Origin: Candidatus Kaistella beijingensis | Lineage (GTDB): Bacteria > Bacteroidota > Bacteroidia > Flavobacteriales > Weeksellaceae | Reading direction: 5' to 3' | DNA: 64,000 nucleotides | Assembly (NCBI RefSeq): GCF_020084865.1 | Contig: NZ_CP071953.1 | Location: forward strand, 1,488,001-1,552,000 | Shown here: in pieces, positions 1-7,170 of the stretch | Position numbering within the stretch: position 1 is the first letter of the stretch | Layout: each line of letters starts with the position of its first letter | Made by a program: the position numbers and the translations under genes | The notes under the pieces: model-generated | Database searches by the model: none | Told to the model about the DNA's origin: nothing | The model's input: only the letters and a program-made list of their open reading frames with translations

Positions 1-14
1 TTGGGAAAATAATT

Positions 15-218
15 TTAATTAAAGAGGTTGATAAAGAGTGTAAGGACGTTAGTAATAGCCTTACTAAAAGCTGAATCAACACCGAAAGTAAATAATGCCA
101 AAATAACGGTTGCCACCGTTACCACTATTGTAGATGACTGCAATTCTGACCATTTCGGCCACTCTACCTTATCTTTGAATTCGTGATACGAACCTTTTAT
201 AAAATCAACTAAGCTCAT
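15..218 (-). CDS. secE: Preprotein translocase subunit SecE
   Basis: Small membrane subunit of the SecYEG channel. The 67-residue product has an N-terminal amphipathic region containing the conserved EWPKWSEL segment, followed by one hydrophobic segment (about residues 29-52), as expected for the short single-span SecE of Bacteroidota. I chose the internal ATG at 216-218 because the eight upstream codons of the longer reading frame run into the tRNA-Trp gene. It follows tRNA-Trp by 13 nt and tuf lies further upstream; in this phylum nusG and the rplK genes normally come next, which would be beyond the left edge of the window. Confidence 0.93.
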   Translation of the reverse strand: MSLVDFIKGSYHEFKDKVEWPKWSELQSSTIVVTVATVILALFTFGVDSAFSKAITNVLTLFINLFN

Positions 219-231
219 TATCTTTTTTTTG

Positions 232-302
232 CACGGGCACAAGGATTCGAACCCTGATCAACGGTTTTGGAGACCGGTATCCTACCATTGGACGATGCCC
301 GT
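232..302 (-). tRNA. tRNA-Trp (CCA)
   Basis: The reverse complement folds as a cloverleaf: a 7-bp acceptor stem ACGGGCA/TGCCCGT, anticodon loop CTCCAAA with anticodon CCA, and a T-arm containing GGTTCGAATCC. It lies between tuf and secE, the usual place for tRNA-Trp in Bacteroidota. No CCA tail is encoded. Confidence 0.95.
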
Positions 303-309
303 AGTTATA

Positions 310-341
310 AAAAGTTCCGCAAGTTTCCTTACGGAACTTTT
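310..341 (-). terminator. Terminator-like hairpin between tuf and tRNA-Trp
   Basis: A perfect 10-bp stem (AAAAGTTCCG/CGGAACTTTT) with a 12-nt loop, followed on the minus strand by a T-run. It ends only 7 nt before the tRNA-Trp 5' end, so it may terminate tuf transcripts, be partly read through, or be a processing site. Confidence 0.7.
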
Positions 342-358
342 AATTATTTAATTAGAAA

Positions 359-1546
359 TTAATCTAAGATTTCAGTTACCTGACCTGCACCAACTGTTCT
401 ACCACCTTCTCTGATCGCAAATCTAAGACCTACGTTAAGAGCGATTGGTTGCAACAATTCTACAGTAATTGTTAAGTTATCACCCGGCATTACCATTTCT
501 ACACCTTCTGGCAAGAAGATTTCACCAGTTACGTCAGTAGTTCTTACGTAGAACTGTGGACGGTATTTGTTGTGGAATGGAGTGTGACGACCACCTTCTT
601 CTTTAGACAAGATATAAACCTCAGCTTTGAATTTTTTGTGTGGTTTCACAGATCCTTGCTTAGCGATTACCATACCTCTCTTGATGTCGGTTTTTTCAAT
701 ACCTCTCAACAATAGACCCACGTTATCACCAGCTTCACCTCTATCCAAGATTTTTCTAAACATCTCTACCCCAGTTACAGTTGATGTTAATTTTTCATCA
801 CCCATACCTACGATATCAACAGGATCACCAGAGTTGATTACACCAGCCTCGATTCTACCAGTTGCAACAGTTCCTCTACCTGTAATAGAGAATACGTCTT
901 CGATTGGCATCAAGAACGGCTTATCCTGATCTCTTTGTGGTTGCTCGATCCAAGTATCAACAGCAGCCATAAGTTCTTCAATTTTCTCAACCCATTTAGC
1001 ATCTCCGTTAAGACCACCTAGAGCAGAACCTTGAATTACTGGTGAGTTGTCACCGTCATATTCGTAAGAAGAAAGAAGATCTCTCACTTCAAGTTCAACT
1101 AGTTCTAACAATTCAGCATCATCTACCATGTCAACTTTGTTCATGAAAACAACAATTCTAGGTACGTTTACCTGACGACAAAGAAGGATGTGCTCTCTTG
1201 TTTGAGGCATAGGTCCGTCTGTTGCAGCAACCACAAGAATTGCTCCGTCCATTTGAGCAGCACCAGTTACCATGTTTTTTACATAGTCGGCGTGACCTGG
1301 ACAGTCAACGTGTGCGTAGTGTCTGTTTTCTGTTTCGTATTCTACGTGAGATGTGTTGATAGTAATCCCTCTTTCTTTTTCTTCTGGTGCAGAGTCAATT
1401 GAAGAGAAATCTCTCATTTGTGCTAAACCTTTTTCAGCCAATACTTTAGAGATAGCAGCTGTCAAAGTAGTTTTACCATGGTCTACGTGACCGATGGTAC
1501 CAATGTTCAAGTGTGGTTTGTTACGATTAAACGTTTCCTTTGCCAT
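359..1546 (-). CDS. tuf: Translation elongation factor Tu
   Basis: GTPase that brings aminoacyl-tRNA to the ribosome. The 395-residue product has the full EF-Tu set: P-loop GHVDHGKT (about residues 19-26), switch region RGITI, DCPGH, NKVD and the SAL motif, followed by the two beta-barrel domains with VGMGDEK and the C-terminal [11 protein letters not shown]. Length is normal. It lies upstream of tRNA-Trp and secE. A TAnnTTTG promoter lies about 45 nt upstream of the ATG. The usual directly preceding tRNA cluster is about 3 kb away, displaced by a two-component system and a vsr-like gene. Confidence 0.98.
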   Translation of the reverse strand: MAKETFNRNKPHLNIGTIGHVDHGKTTLTAAISKVLAEKGLAQMRDFSSIDSAPEEKERGITINTSHVEYETENRHYAHVDCPGHADYVKNMVTGAAQMDGAILVVAATDGPMPQTREHILLCRQVNVPRIVVFMNKVDMVDDAELLELVELEVRDLLSSYEYDGDNSPVIQGSALGGLNGDAKWVEKIEELMAAVDTWIEQPQRDQDKPFLMPIEDVFSITGRGTVATGRIEAGVINSGDPVDIVGMGDEKLTSTVTGVEMFRKILDRGEAGDNVGLLLRGIEKTDIKRGMVIAKQGSVKPHKKFKAEVYILSKEEGGRHTPFHNKYRPQFYVRTTDVTGEIFLPEGVEMVMPGDNLTITVELLQPIALNVGLRFAIREGGRTVGAGQVTEILD

Positions 1547-1590
1547 GATTTAAATTATTTATTTAATTAATTATTTAATTTTTCGGTTTG

Positions 1591-1618
1591 CAAATATAGT
1601 GATTTTTTGAAAATCAAA
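1591..1618 (-). promoter_or_regulatory. tuf promoter
   Basis: On the minus strand there is a TATATTTG box (matches the Bacteroidota -7 consensus TAnnTTTG, at 1591-1598) with a TTTG (1615-1618) upstream, in the AT-rich leader of tuf. The spacing of 16 nt is slightly short. Assignment is by consensus only. Confidence 0.6.
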
Positions 1619-1838
1619 AACCATTAGTTAAAAAAAGTTTTTAAGATTCAATTTCAGCAGATTGCAACATACGATATTGCGTGAAAACCGGACTGCAAAT
1701 TTATGGAAATTTATTTAAAACACAATCGCACAAATTATAATTTGTGAAAACTTTAAATGAACCAAAGCCTATTCTCACCTAATAACATATATTTAGTTAA
1801 AGAAAATTTAACTTTACCCTTCAGAAGCAATTATTATA

Positions 1839-2480
1839 GTGAACAAACTCTCTCCCGAACAACGCCGAAAAAATATGCAGGCAAATAAATCCAAGGGAAC
1901 CAAAATAGAAATCCTTTTGGGAAAAGCTTTGTTTGCGAAAGGAATCCGCTACAGAAAAAATAACAAGAAAATTTACGGAACCCCCGATTTTACTATAACC
2001 CGATACAAAATCGCCATTTTTGCCGATGGTGATTACTGGCACGGAAAAGACTGGGAAACGAGAAAGAAAAAGTTGGGAACAAATGCAGGCTTTTGGTTTG
2101 ATAAAATCGAGCGAAACATGGAGCGTGATTTCAAAGTCAACAAAAAACTGCGGCAAGAAGGTTGGACGGTCTTACGTTTTTGGGAAAGCGACATTAATAA
2201 GAAACTGCATCAAATAGCCGAATTCACCAGAGAAATTTTTGACTTTAAAAAACAAAGATTCGAAGAACAAAAGCTTTTGAAAAAACAAAAAATCAACGAA
2301 AAAAAGGAGGCTTTAATACAGAATTATTTAGAAAGAAAAAACAGCGAATTCCCTGAAAAATTAAAGCGATCTGCAGTGAAATTTACACAAGAAATTCTTC
2401 ACCATAAATATCCTGAAGAGGAATTTACGCCGAAAGTTGCCGAAGATCTATTGCAATATGGCGCACCAAAGAAGAACTAA
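1839..2480 (+). CDS. vsr: Vsr-like very short patch repair endonuclease
   Basis: The 213-residue product belongs to the Vsr family of T:G mismatch nicking endonucleases. It shows the N-terminal MQANKSKGTKIE region, the core GTPDF (aspartate of the active site), then DGDYWHGKDW and FWFDKIERNMERD, and LRFWESDI. Unlike classical Vsr (about 135-155 residues) it has a Lys/Glu-rich C-terminal extension from about residue 140 that looks helical. The start is GTG; an internal ATG at residue 13 would remove part of the conserved N-terminus. No cytosine methyltransferase gene is near, so the usual dcm pairing is absent. It converges on the histidine kinase with stop codons 1 nt apart. Confidence 0.82.
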   Translation: MNKLSPEQRRKNMQANKSKGTKIEILLGKALFAKGIRYRKNNKKIYGTPDFTITRYKIAIFADGDYWHGKDWETRKKKLGTNAGFWFDKIERNMERDFKVNKKLRQEGWTVLRFWESDINKKLHQIAEFTREIFDFKKQRFEEQKLLKKQKINEKKEALIQNYLERKNSEFPEKLKRSAVKFTQEILHHKYPEEEFTPKVAEDLLQYGAPKKN

Positions 2481-2481
2481 A

Positions 2482-3831
2482 CTATACCAAAGGAAATTTC
2501 ACAACAAAAACATTCAGCTCTGAACCTTCAGAACGGTATGAAATTTCTGCATGGTGAAAATCAAGAATCCTTTTGCAAATCCTTAAACCAAGTCCGGAAC
2601 CGCTCCTTTGTTGCGAATTTGCACCTCTTTTAAAGGCGTCGAAAATTTTTTGCGAATCATCTTCGGAAATCAAATCCCCTTTCGACTTTACGACGACAGT
2701 TAAGTTTAAATCGTCCTCCGAAATATCAACATTCACCTCTTTTTTAAATGAGTAAAGACAAGCATTCTTAAACAAATTGATGAAAACAATCTCTAAAAGT
2801 GGTTTAATTCCCTTCACCGTTAAATTCCCTGAATCGTTCTCTTCATGAATATCGAAGTTGATTTCAAAATTTTCAAAATTCCTCTTCACGTCCTCAAAAG
2901 CATCAAAAATCACCTCATCGATTCGAACCGAAGAACGGTCGTCCCGTAAATGCTCCTCCTCCAGTTTCGAAAGCAGCAATAAGGAATTTACTGTATCCGA
3001 AACCTGGTAAACCTCATCAGAAATTCCCTGGATATACTTTTTCGTTTGCGGATTCTCGTTTTCAAGTTTTGCAAGATTCTCAAGTTGAAAAGCCATTCTC
3101 GTCAACGGTGTTTTAATCTCATGTGAAGCACTTGCATTAAATTCTTTTTGTGAAGAATAGGATCGGTCAATTCTTCCGAGCATCGTGTTGAAGACTTTTG
3201 CCAGAAGATTAATCTCGTCCTTTTTGTCGGTTTCAGGGAGTCTTTCTGTTAAATTGTTTGCCGAAATTCTCGTGATTTTATCCTGAAAAATGTCCAATGG
3301 AGCCATCATTCGTTTGGCAAAGAGAAAACTTAAAATCCAAACGAGCGAACTTGCAACAATGAAAGAAATTAGCATGAGTGAACCCAGATATTTCAATTTC
3401 TCTTTTCCCATAAAGTCTTCAGAAGCAATCAAAAAATATCTTCCACCAATTTTTTCGCCATAAATTTCAGCCTTTGTATCCCGTCGATAAACAGAACCGG
3501 TATTCTTGAGGGCAAGAAGGTCGCCCTCATTCCAAATATTTTTTTTTCCTGTGATGTTGCTGAAAATGGGTTCAAACTTTTCGTTAAAAACCTCAATTTC
3601 TTCTTGATGTATCGAATAAGTTGGAGTGTCATTAATCATCTTCGATTCATCAACAATCGCTTCATCTTCATTAAAATAATTGGAAATCGTGGAAATCCGA
3701 TCCTTTAGAACATTCACAAACTCACTTTTCCTGAATTCTGCAAAAAACAGGTAGATGATAATAAGAATCGTCCCCAGAAATACGGAAAAAAGCAAACTGA
3801 GGTTCAGTGCGATTTTATTCTTGATGTTCAT
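2482..3831 (-). CDS. Sensor histidine kinase
   Basis: The 449-residue membrane kinase has a first transmembrane segment (about 10-30), a periplasmic sensor region (about 31-146), a second segment (about 148-171), a HAMP linker, a HisKA domain with the phosphoacceptor His237 in SHEIKTPLTRM, and a HATPase_c domain ending with the G-box GSGLGLRICKRI. The ATG overlaps the stop of the response regulator by 4 nt, so the two are translationally coupled partners. Signal sensed is unknown. The layout resembles CusS/ArlS-type OmpR-family partners, but the periplasmic domain gives no specific clue. Confidence 0.93.
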   Translation of the reverse strand: MNIKNKIALNLSLLFSVFLGTILIIIYLFFAEFRKSEFVNVLKDRISTISNYFNEDEAIVDESKMINDTPTYSIHQEEIEVFNEKFEPIFSNITGKKNIWNEGDLLALKNTGSVYRRDTKAEIYGEKIGGRYFLIASEDFMGKEKLKYLGSLMLISFIVASSLVWILSFLFAKRMMAPLDIFQDKITRISANNLTERLPETDKKDEINLLAKVFNTMLGRIDRSYSSQKEFNASASHEIKTPLTRMAFQLENLAKLENENPQTKKYIQGISDEVYQVSDTVNSLLLLSKLEEEHLRDDRSSVRIDEVIFDAFEDVKRNFENFEINFDIHEENDSGNLTVKGIKPLLEIVFINLFKNACLYSFKKEVNVDISEDDLNLTVVVKSKGDLISEDDSQKIFDAFKRGANSQQRSGSGLGLRICKRILDFHHAEISYRSEGSELNVFVVKFPLV

Positions 3832-4511
3832 TTTTGTGGATTTAGGAAATATCCAAAGCCAGAACGGGTGTGAATGAGCTTCACATCAAAACCCTTATCA
3901 ATCTTCTTCCTTAAAAAGTTAATGTAAACCTCAACAGTGTTGGTATTTGTATTAAAATTGTGCTGCCAAACCATTTCAGATATCTGCTGCTTGGAAAAAG
4001 TTTTGCCCGGATTTTCCGCCAAAAGCAATAACAGCTGGAACTCTTTCACCGTAAGAATAATTTCTTTGCCTTTTCTAAAGACTTTTTGTTCCGTTTTATT
4101 AATCTTTAAATCTTCAATGGTAATAACTTTCGCCGAAACATTTTTATCGGAAGACCTTCTTCTTATTAAGGAATTCATTCGCATCAAAAGCTCCTCGAAC
4201 TGAAAAGGTTTTACCAGGTAATCATCAGCAAGCCTGTTGAAGGCGTCCTTTTTATCAGAAAGGTCACCATACGCAGAAATCATGATAATGGGTGTATTTT
4301 TGTCTTCCTCACGGATTTTTTCGCATACTTCCAAACCATTGGTTTTTGGAACGTTGATGTCTAGAAGAAATAGTTCATAATTATTTTGCTTCACTTCGCT
4401 CAAGAACAAATTGCCGTCATAAACCCGCTTTACCTCAAAGTTATTGTCCTCCAAAAATTTGCTAAGTTCGGCCGAAAGGATTAAATCATCTTCCAATAAA
4501 AGTATCCTCAT
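3828..4511 (-). CDS. OmpR-family response regulator
   Basis: The 227-residue product has an N-terminal receiver domain with acidic pocket LLLEDD, phospho-acceptor aspartate in FLLDINVP, conserved Thr/Ser in IIMISAYG and Lys in YLVKPF, and a C-terminal winged-helix DNA-binding domain (about 130-225) with LTVKEFQLL and NTVEVYINFLRKKID. It precedes and overlaps the histidine kinase gene by 4 nt. Its targets cannot be told from the sequence. Confidence 0.95.
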   Translation of the reverse strand: MRILLLEDDLILSAELSKFLEDNNFEVKRVYDGNLFLSEVKQNNYELFLLDINVPKTNGLEVCEKIREEDKNTPIIMISAYGDLSDKKDAFNRLADDYLVKPFQFEELLMRMNSLIRRRSSDKNVSAKVITIEDLKINKTEQKVFRKGKEIILTVKEFQLLLLLAENPGKTFSKQQISEMVWQHNFNTNTNTVEVYINFLRKKIDKGFDVKLIHTRSGFGYFLNPQK

Positions 4512-4527
4512 AGAATGCTATTTTGAA

Positions 4528-4535
4528 CAAATTTA
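4528..4535 (-). promoter_or_regulatory. -7 box of the two-component operon
   Basis: TAAATTTG on the minus strand, 17 nt upstream of the response regulator ATG, matches TAnnTTTG. No well-spaced TTTG -33 element was found, so the assignment is tentative. Confidence 0.45.
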
Positions 4536-4551
4536 AGGATTTGTGAACAAA

Positions 4552-4583
4552 AAAAATCACAACCATTTCCGATTGTGATTTTT
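4552..4583 (-). terminator. Terminator after the tRNA cluster
   Basis: An 11-bp stem AAAAATCACAA/TTGTGATTTTT with a T-run on the minus strand, directly after tRNA-Thr(GGT). It shares its stem sequence with the hairpin at 4672-4701. Confidence 0.8.
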
Positions 4584-4585
4584 AG

Positions 4586-4657
4586 AGCCAACTATGAGAT
4601 TTGAACTCACGACCTCTTCCTTACCAAGGAAGCGCTCTACCCCTGAGCTAAGTCGGC
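4586..4657 (-). tRNA. tRNA-Thr (GGT)
   Basis: Cloverleaf on the minus strand: acceptor GCCGACT/AGTTGGC, anticodon loop TTGGTAA (anticodon GGT) on the stem CTTCC/GGAAG, T-arm with GTTCAAATC. Last tRNA of the cluster. Confidence 0.95.
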
Positions 4658-4671
4658 AAAATTTTAAAAAA

Positions 4672-4701
4672 AAATCACAAGCCGTTTTTTGGTTGTGATT
4701 T
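4672..4701 (-). terminator. Terminator-like hairpin between tRNA-Gly and tRNA-Thr
   Basis: A perfect 9-bp stem AAATCACAA/TTGTGATTT followed on the minus strand by a T-run of about nine, located inside the tRNA cluster. It is a near-copy of the hairpin at 4552-4583; the two bracket tRNA-Thr(GGT). Confidence 0.65.
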
Positions 4702-4707
4702 CTGTTG

Positions 4708-4780
4708 AGCGGAAGACGAGGGTCGAACTCGCGACATTCAGCTTGGAAGGCTGACGCTCTACCAACTGAGCTACTTCCGC
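4708..4780 (-). tRNA. tRNA-Gly (TCC)
   Basis: Cloverleaf on the minus strand: acceptor GCGGAAG/CTTCCGC, anticodon loop CTTCCAA (anticodon TCC) on the stem TCAGC/GCTGA, T-arm with GTTCGACCC. Confidence 0.96.
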
Positions 4781-4863
4781 AATTTTGTTTACAAAATTTG
4801 TTGGTAAACGGTCTGCAAATTTAAAACTAATTTTAAAACTTACAAAATATTTTTCATAAAATG

Positions 4864-4946
4864 TGGGGAGAGCAGGATTCGAACCTGCGAAGTCGTAAGA
4901 CAGCAGAGTTACAGTCTGATCCATTTGGCCACTCTGGAATCTCCCC
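4864..4946 (-). tRNA. tRNA-Tyr (GTA)
   Basis: Class II tRNA on the minus strand with acceptor GGGGAGA/TCTCCCC, anticodon GTA in CTGTAAC, a long variable arm (GCTGTCTTACGAC) and T-arm GGTTCGAATCC. Confidence 0.96.
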
Positions 4947-4961
4947 AATTTTACAAAAATG

Positions 4962-5035
4962 AGCCTCCTGAGGGATTCGAACCCACGACCCCGAGATTAC
5001 AAATCACGTGCTCTGGCCAACTGAGCTAAGGAGGC
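4962..5035 (-). tRNA. tRNA-Thr (TGT)
   Basis: Cloverleaf on the minus strand: acceptor GCCTCCT/AGGAGGC, anticodon loop TTTGTAA (anticodon TGT), T-arm GGTTCGAATCC. The anticodon stem has one T-T mismatch. First tRNA of the cluster. Confidence 0.92.
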
Positions 5036-5076
5036 AAATAGATTTCAAAAGAACTTCTTATCTCTTTTTGCGAGTG

Positions 5077-5084
5077 CAAATATA
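5077..5084 (-). promoter_or_regulatory. -7 box of the tRNA cluster
   Basis: TATATTTG on the minus strand, about 40 nt upstream of tRNA-Thr(TGT), matches TAnnTTTG. It implies that the four tRNAs have their own promoter in addition to any read-through from hpf. Confidence 0.6.
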
Positions 5085-5138
5085 AGGTTGTTTTTTTGAA
5101 ATCTACAAATAAATTTTAAAAATTTTTATGAATTTTCG

Positions 5139-5429
5139 TTATGCTAATTCTTTTTTCTTGATTAACAGCTTTTTAGCGGTTTCTGCACAAAGATCAATAC
5201 TTTCTTCAAAAGACGCCGAAGTCTTTTTCACCACAATATCATCACCTGGAACTTCCAGTTTAATCTCCGCTGTTTTGTTTTCTTTGTCTGAAGCATTTTC
5301 AACTTTAAGAAAAACTTGGCAACCGTGAATTTTATCGTAAAAAGTTTCGAGCTTGCTTAATTTTTTTTCTAAATACTCTTCAAGCGGCGCATGTGGCGTC
5401 AATCCCATTGACTGAACTTTAATTTTCAT
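5139..5429 (-). CDS. hpf: Ribosome hibernation-promoting factor, short form
   Basis: The 96-residue product is the single-domain HPF/YfiA type that binds the 30S decoding region and helps make inactive ribosomes in slow growth. It has the beta-alpha-beta-beta-beta-alpha pattern with LEEYLEKKLSKLETFY and the C-terminal helix SFEESIDLCAETAKKLL. The long-form C-terminal dimerisation domain is missing, which is normal for this family branch. The ATG overlaps the xerC stop by 4 nt; this xerC-hpf-tRNA-tuf order is common in Bacteroidota. Confidence 0.93.
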   Translation of the reverse strand: MKIKVQSMGLTPHAPLEEYLEKKLSKLETFYDKIHGCQVFLKVENASDKENKTAEIKLEVPGDDIVVKKTSASFEESIDLCAETAKKLLIKKKELA

Positions 5430-6313
5430 AATCTACTTTTTTTGGCTCGTGGATGAGCGCTGTTAAACACTTTTTTTAACTGTTCAATATTCGCATCCGT
5501 ATAAACCTGCGTGGAAGCAAGCGACGAATGCCCCATCAACTTCTTGACCTTAGAAATTTCAGCCCCATTTTCTAAAACGTGAGTCGCAAAACTGTGTCTT
5601 AAAATATGAGGGCTTTTCTTGGTCTTCGAAGTGACAAGACTAAGGTAGGAATTTACCGCAGAATAGACAAATTTATCGTACAATTTTTTACCTTTCTCAT
5701 TCACGAAAAAATAAATATCGTTGTCTTTCAGCGGCTTCCTTTCTTCAAGGTACATTTCAAATCTTTGCAGCAACGAGTCTGAAACGGGAATAATTCTCGT
5801 CTTATTTCCTTTACCTATGACTTTGATTTCTTTTTGGCTGAAATCTACGTTTTCAAAAAGGAGATTGCAGAGTTCGGCACGACGCATTCCTGTTTGATAA
5901 AGGGTTTCGACGATGAGTTCTTTTAATAGACTTCCGTTTTTTGGCTGAACATCCAAAACTTCGAGATGACCCATTTCCTCCTTTGAAAAAGGAATTTGTT
6001 TTTCTGCGTAAAATTTTAGGGACTGAATATTTTCTAAAGGTGTGGACTTTATTTCACCCACTTTTAATAGAAAAAGAAAGAAGCTGCGCAAAGAAGAAAG
6101 TTTGCGGTTGATGCTTCGTTTTGAAATTTGATGCTCGCTTAACTCGACCATGAAATTTCTGATGATTTTTTTGTCGACTTTCGAGAAATCTTGATGAGCT
6201 TCTGTCTCCAAAAGAAATTTTGAAAAATCTTTTAAATCCTTCTCATAACTAATCACCGTGTTTGGCGAATAGCGCCGTTCTACGGAGATGTATTCCAAAA
6301 ATCTCTCAATCAT
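5426..6313 (-). CDS. xerC: Tyrosine recombinase XerC/D-type
   Basis: The 295-residue site-specific recombinase has an N-terminal SAM-like core-binding domain (about 1-90) and the catalytic domain with the full set: Arg144 in TGMRRAEL, Lys168 in GKGNK, His236-x-x-Arg239 in HILRH, His262 in MGHSS and the nucleophile Tyr271 in VYTDAN. This is the size and layout of chromosome-dimer-resolving XerC/XerD. No integrase-type extra domain and no adjacent attachment site were seen, and it sits in the conserved housekeeping cluster, so a phage integrase is unlikely. Confidence 0.93.
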   Translation of the reverse strand: MIERFLEYISVERRYSPNTVISYEKDLKDFSKFLLETEAHQDFSKVDKKIIRNFMVELSEHQISKRSINRKLSSLRSFFLFLLKVGEIKSTPLENIQSLKFYAEKQIPFSKEEMGHLEVLDVQPKNGSLLKELIVETLYQTGMRRAELCNLLFENVDFSQKEIKVIGKGNKTRIIPVSDSLLQRFEMYLEERKPLKDNDIYFFVNEKGKKLYDKFVYSAVNSYLSLVTSKTKKSPHILRHSFATHVLENGAEISKVKKLMGHSSLASTQVYTDANIEQLKKVFNSAHPRAKKSRL

Positions 6314-6330
6314 TATGAATAGGGCACAAA

Positions 6331-6370
6331 AAAATCACTCTTCAAATATAACTATTCGAAAAGTGATTTT
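6331..6370 (-). terminator. Terminator after rpsU
   Basis: A 9-bp stem AAAATCACT/AGTGATTTT with an additional inner TTC/GAA pairing and T-rich flank, 25 nt after the rpsU stop codon. Confidence 0.75.
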
Positions 6371-6394
6371 AGTATTTTCTAAAGAAAACTTTAA

Positions 6395-6592
6395 TTAAGC
6401 CTGCTCTTCTCTACTAGCGATTCTCTGTTTGTGAGCCGCTTTCAAGTTAGCCTGTCTTTTTGTTACAGAAGGCTTGATGAATTGCTGTCTGCTTCTTAAA
6501 GCTCTTACAACTCCTGTTTTATCAAATTTTCTTTTGTATTTTTTTAGTGCTCTGTCGATAGCTTCGCCATCTTTTACTGGGATAATTAACAT
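6395..6592 (-). CDS. rpsU: 30S ribosomal protein S21
   Basis: The 65-residue product matches bS21: IPVKDGEAIDRALKKYKRKFDKTGVVRALRSRQQFIKPS, with a basic C-terminus. In Bacteroidota S21 is part of the platform complex that hides the anti-Shine-Dalgarno sequence. It has its own promoter box and terminator and precedes xerC. Confidence 0.97.
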   Translation of the reverse strand: MLIIPVKDGEAIDRALKKYKRKFDKTGVVRALRSRQQFIKPSVTKRQANLKAAHKQRIASREEQA

Positions 6593-6615
6593 AATTTACA
6601 TCTCATTTTGGACTG

Positions 6616-6623
6616 CAAAAGTA
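6616..6623 (-). promoter_or_regulatory. -7 box of rpsU
   Basis: TACTTTTG on the minus strand, 23 nt upstream of the rpsU ATG, matches TAnnTTTG. Confidence 0.55.
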
Positions 6624-6764
6624 AGATTTTTTTCTGAAATGACAAATTATTTTGTTATTTTTAAAAATTGATATTGGACACTATAATAGTGTTCACGCTG
6701 AAAGTTTGTTGAGTTAAAAAATTTACAAATAAGGATTTTTTCTTGTAACACTGACTTTACATAT

Positions 6765-6985
6765 AAGTTATAGCTTTAAATTGGGATTTCTCACCACCTT
6801 CGTTGGTTCTAAATGACGTATTTACCAATTATTGTGGGTCGGGATTCTTTGCGGCGGCTTCGCCGCCGCAAAGAATCCCGACCGTACCTCATAAAATAAA
6901 AGTCATTCCGAGCGAAGCGAGGAATCTCCAAAAAAAGTTGACAGAAAAATGAGTAAATGCAGAAGATTTATAAAGATATTTTTTT
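6765..6985. repeat. Palindromic repeat unit, copy A, with GIY-YIG remnant
   Basis: A 221-nt unit. It holds an upstream block (6765-6781), a left arm GGATTTCTC...AAATGAC (6784-6817), a central inverted repeat with 22-bp arms and a TTC loop (6837-6883), a right arm GTCATTCC...GGAATCT (6902-6927), then ATGAGTAAAT (6949-6958) and GCAGAAGATTTAT. Left and right arms are approximate inverted copies of each other and each can form its own hairpin (ATTTC/GAAAT or ATTCC/GGAAT outer stem). The tail matches the start of the GIY-YIG gene at 7171 and then jumps to a segment about 69 nt further inside it, as expected for a copy with an internal deletion. Confidence 0.8.
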
Positions 6986-7170
6986 AAGCTGTAGCTTTAA
7001 ATAGAGATTTCTCACCATCTACGATGGTTCGAAATGACAGTCCTCACTATTATTACGGAGGCGGGATTCTTGCGGCGGCGAAGCCGCCGCAAGAATCCCG
7101 CCAAAACCTCATAAAATAAAAGTCATTCCGAGCGAAGCGAGGAATCTTTTGAATTGAAAAAAAAAGTAAA
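6986..7170. repeat. Palindromic repeat unit, copy B
   Basis: The second copy of the unit, offset by 221-222 nt from copy A: upstream block (6986-7002), left arm AGATTTCTC...GAAATGAC (7005-7038) with an ACCATC/GATGGT hairpin, central inverted repeat with 20-bp arms and a GAA loop (7060-7102), right arm (7122-7147) identical to that of copy A, and an A-rich stretch leading directly into the GIY-YIG start codon at 7171. The paired inverted arms resemble REPIN-type elements (two inverted REPs). Confidence 0.82.

Noticed and set aside
1190..1402. Plus-strand open frame within tuf
   Set aside because: Antisense shadow of a strongly codon-biased gene.
4664..4948. A 94-codon open frame on the minus strand
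   Set aside because: It runs across tRNA-Gly and tRNA-Tyr; the translated text is tRNA sequence, not a protein.
5426..6313. The Xer-type recombinase as an integrase of an integrative element
   Set aside because: It lies in the conserved xerC-hpf-tRNA cluster, has the plain XerC/D size, and no direct repeats of tRNA 3' ends marking an attachment site were seen.
6837..7102. CRISPR array or intrinsic terminators at the two strong hairpins
   Set aside because: There are only two units, no spacers of constant length and no cas genes; no T-run follows the hairpins, and they lie inside a larger duplicated unit that starts upstream.
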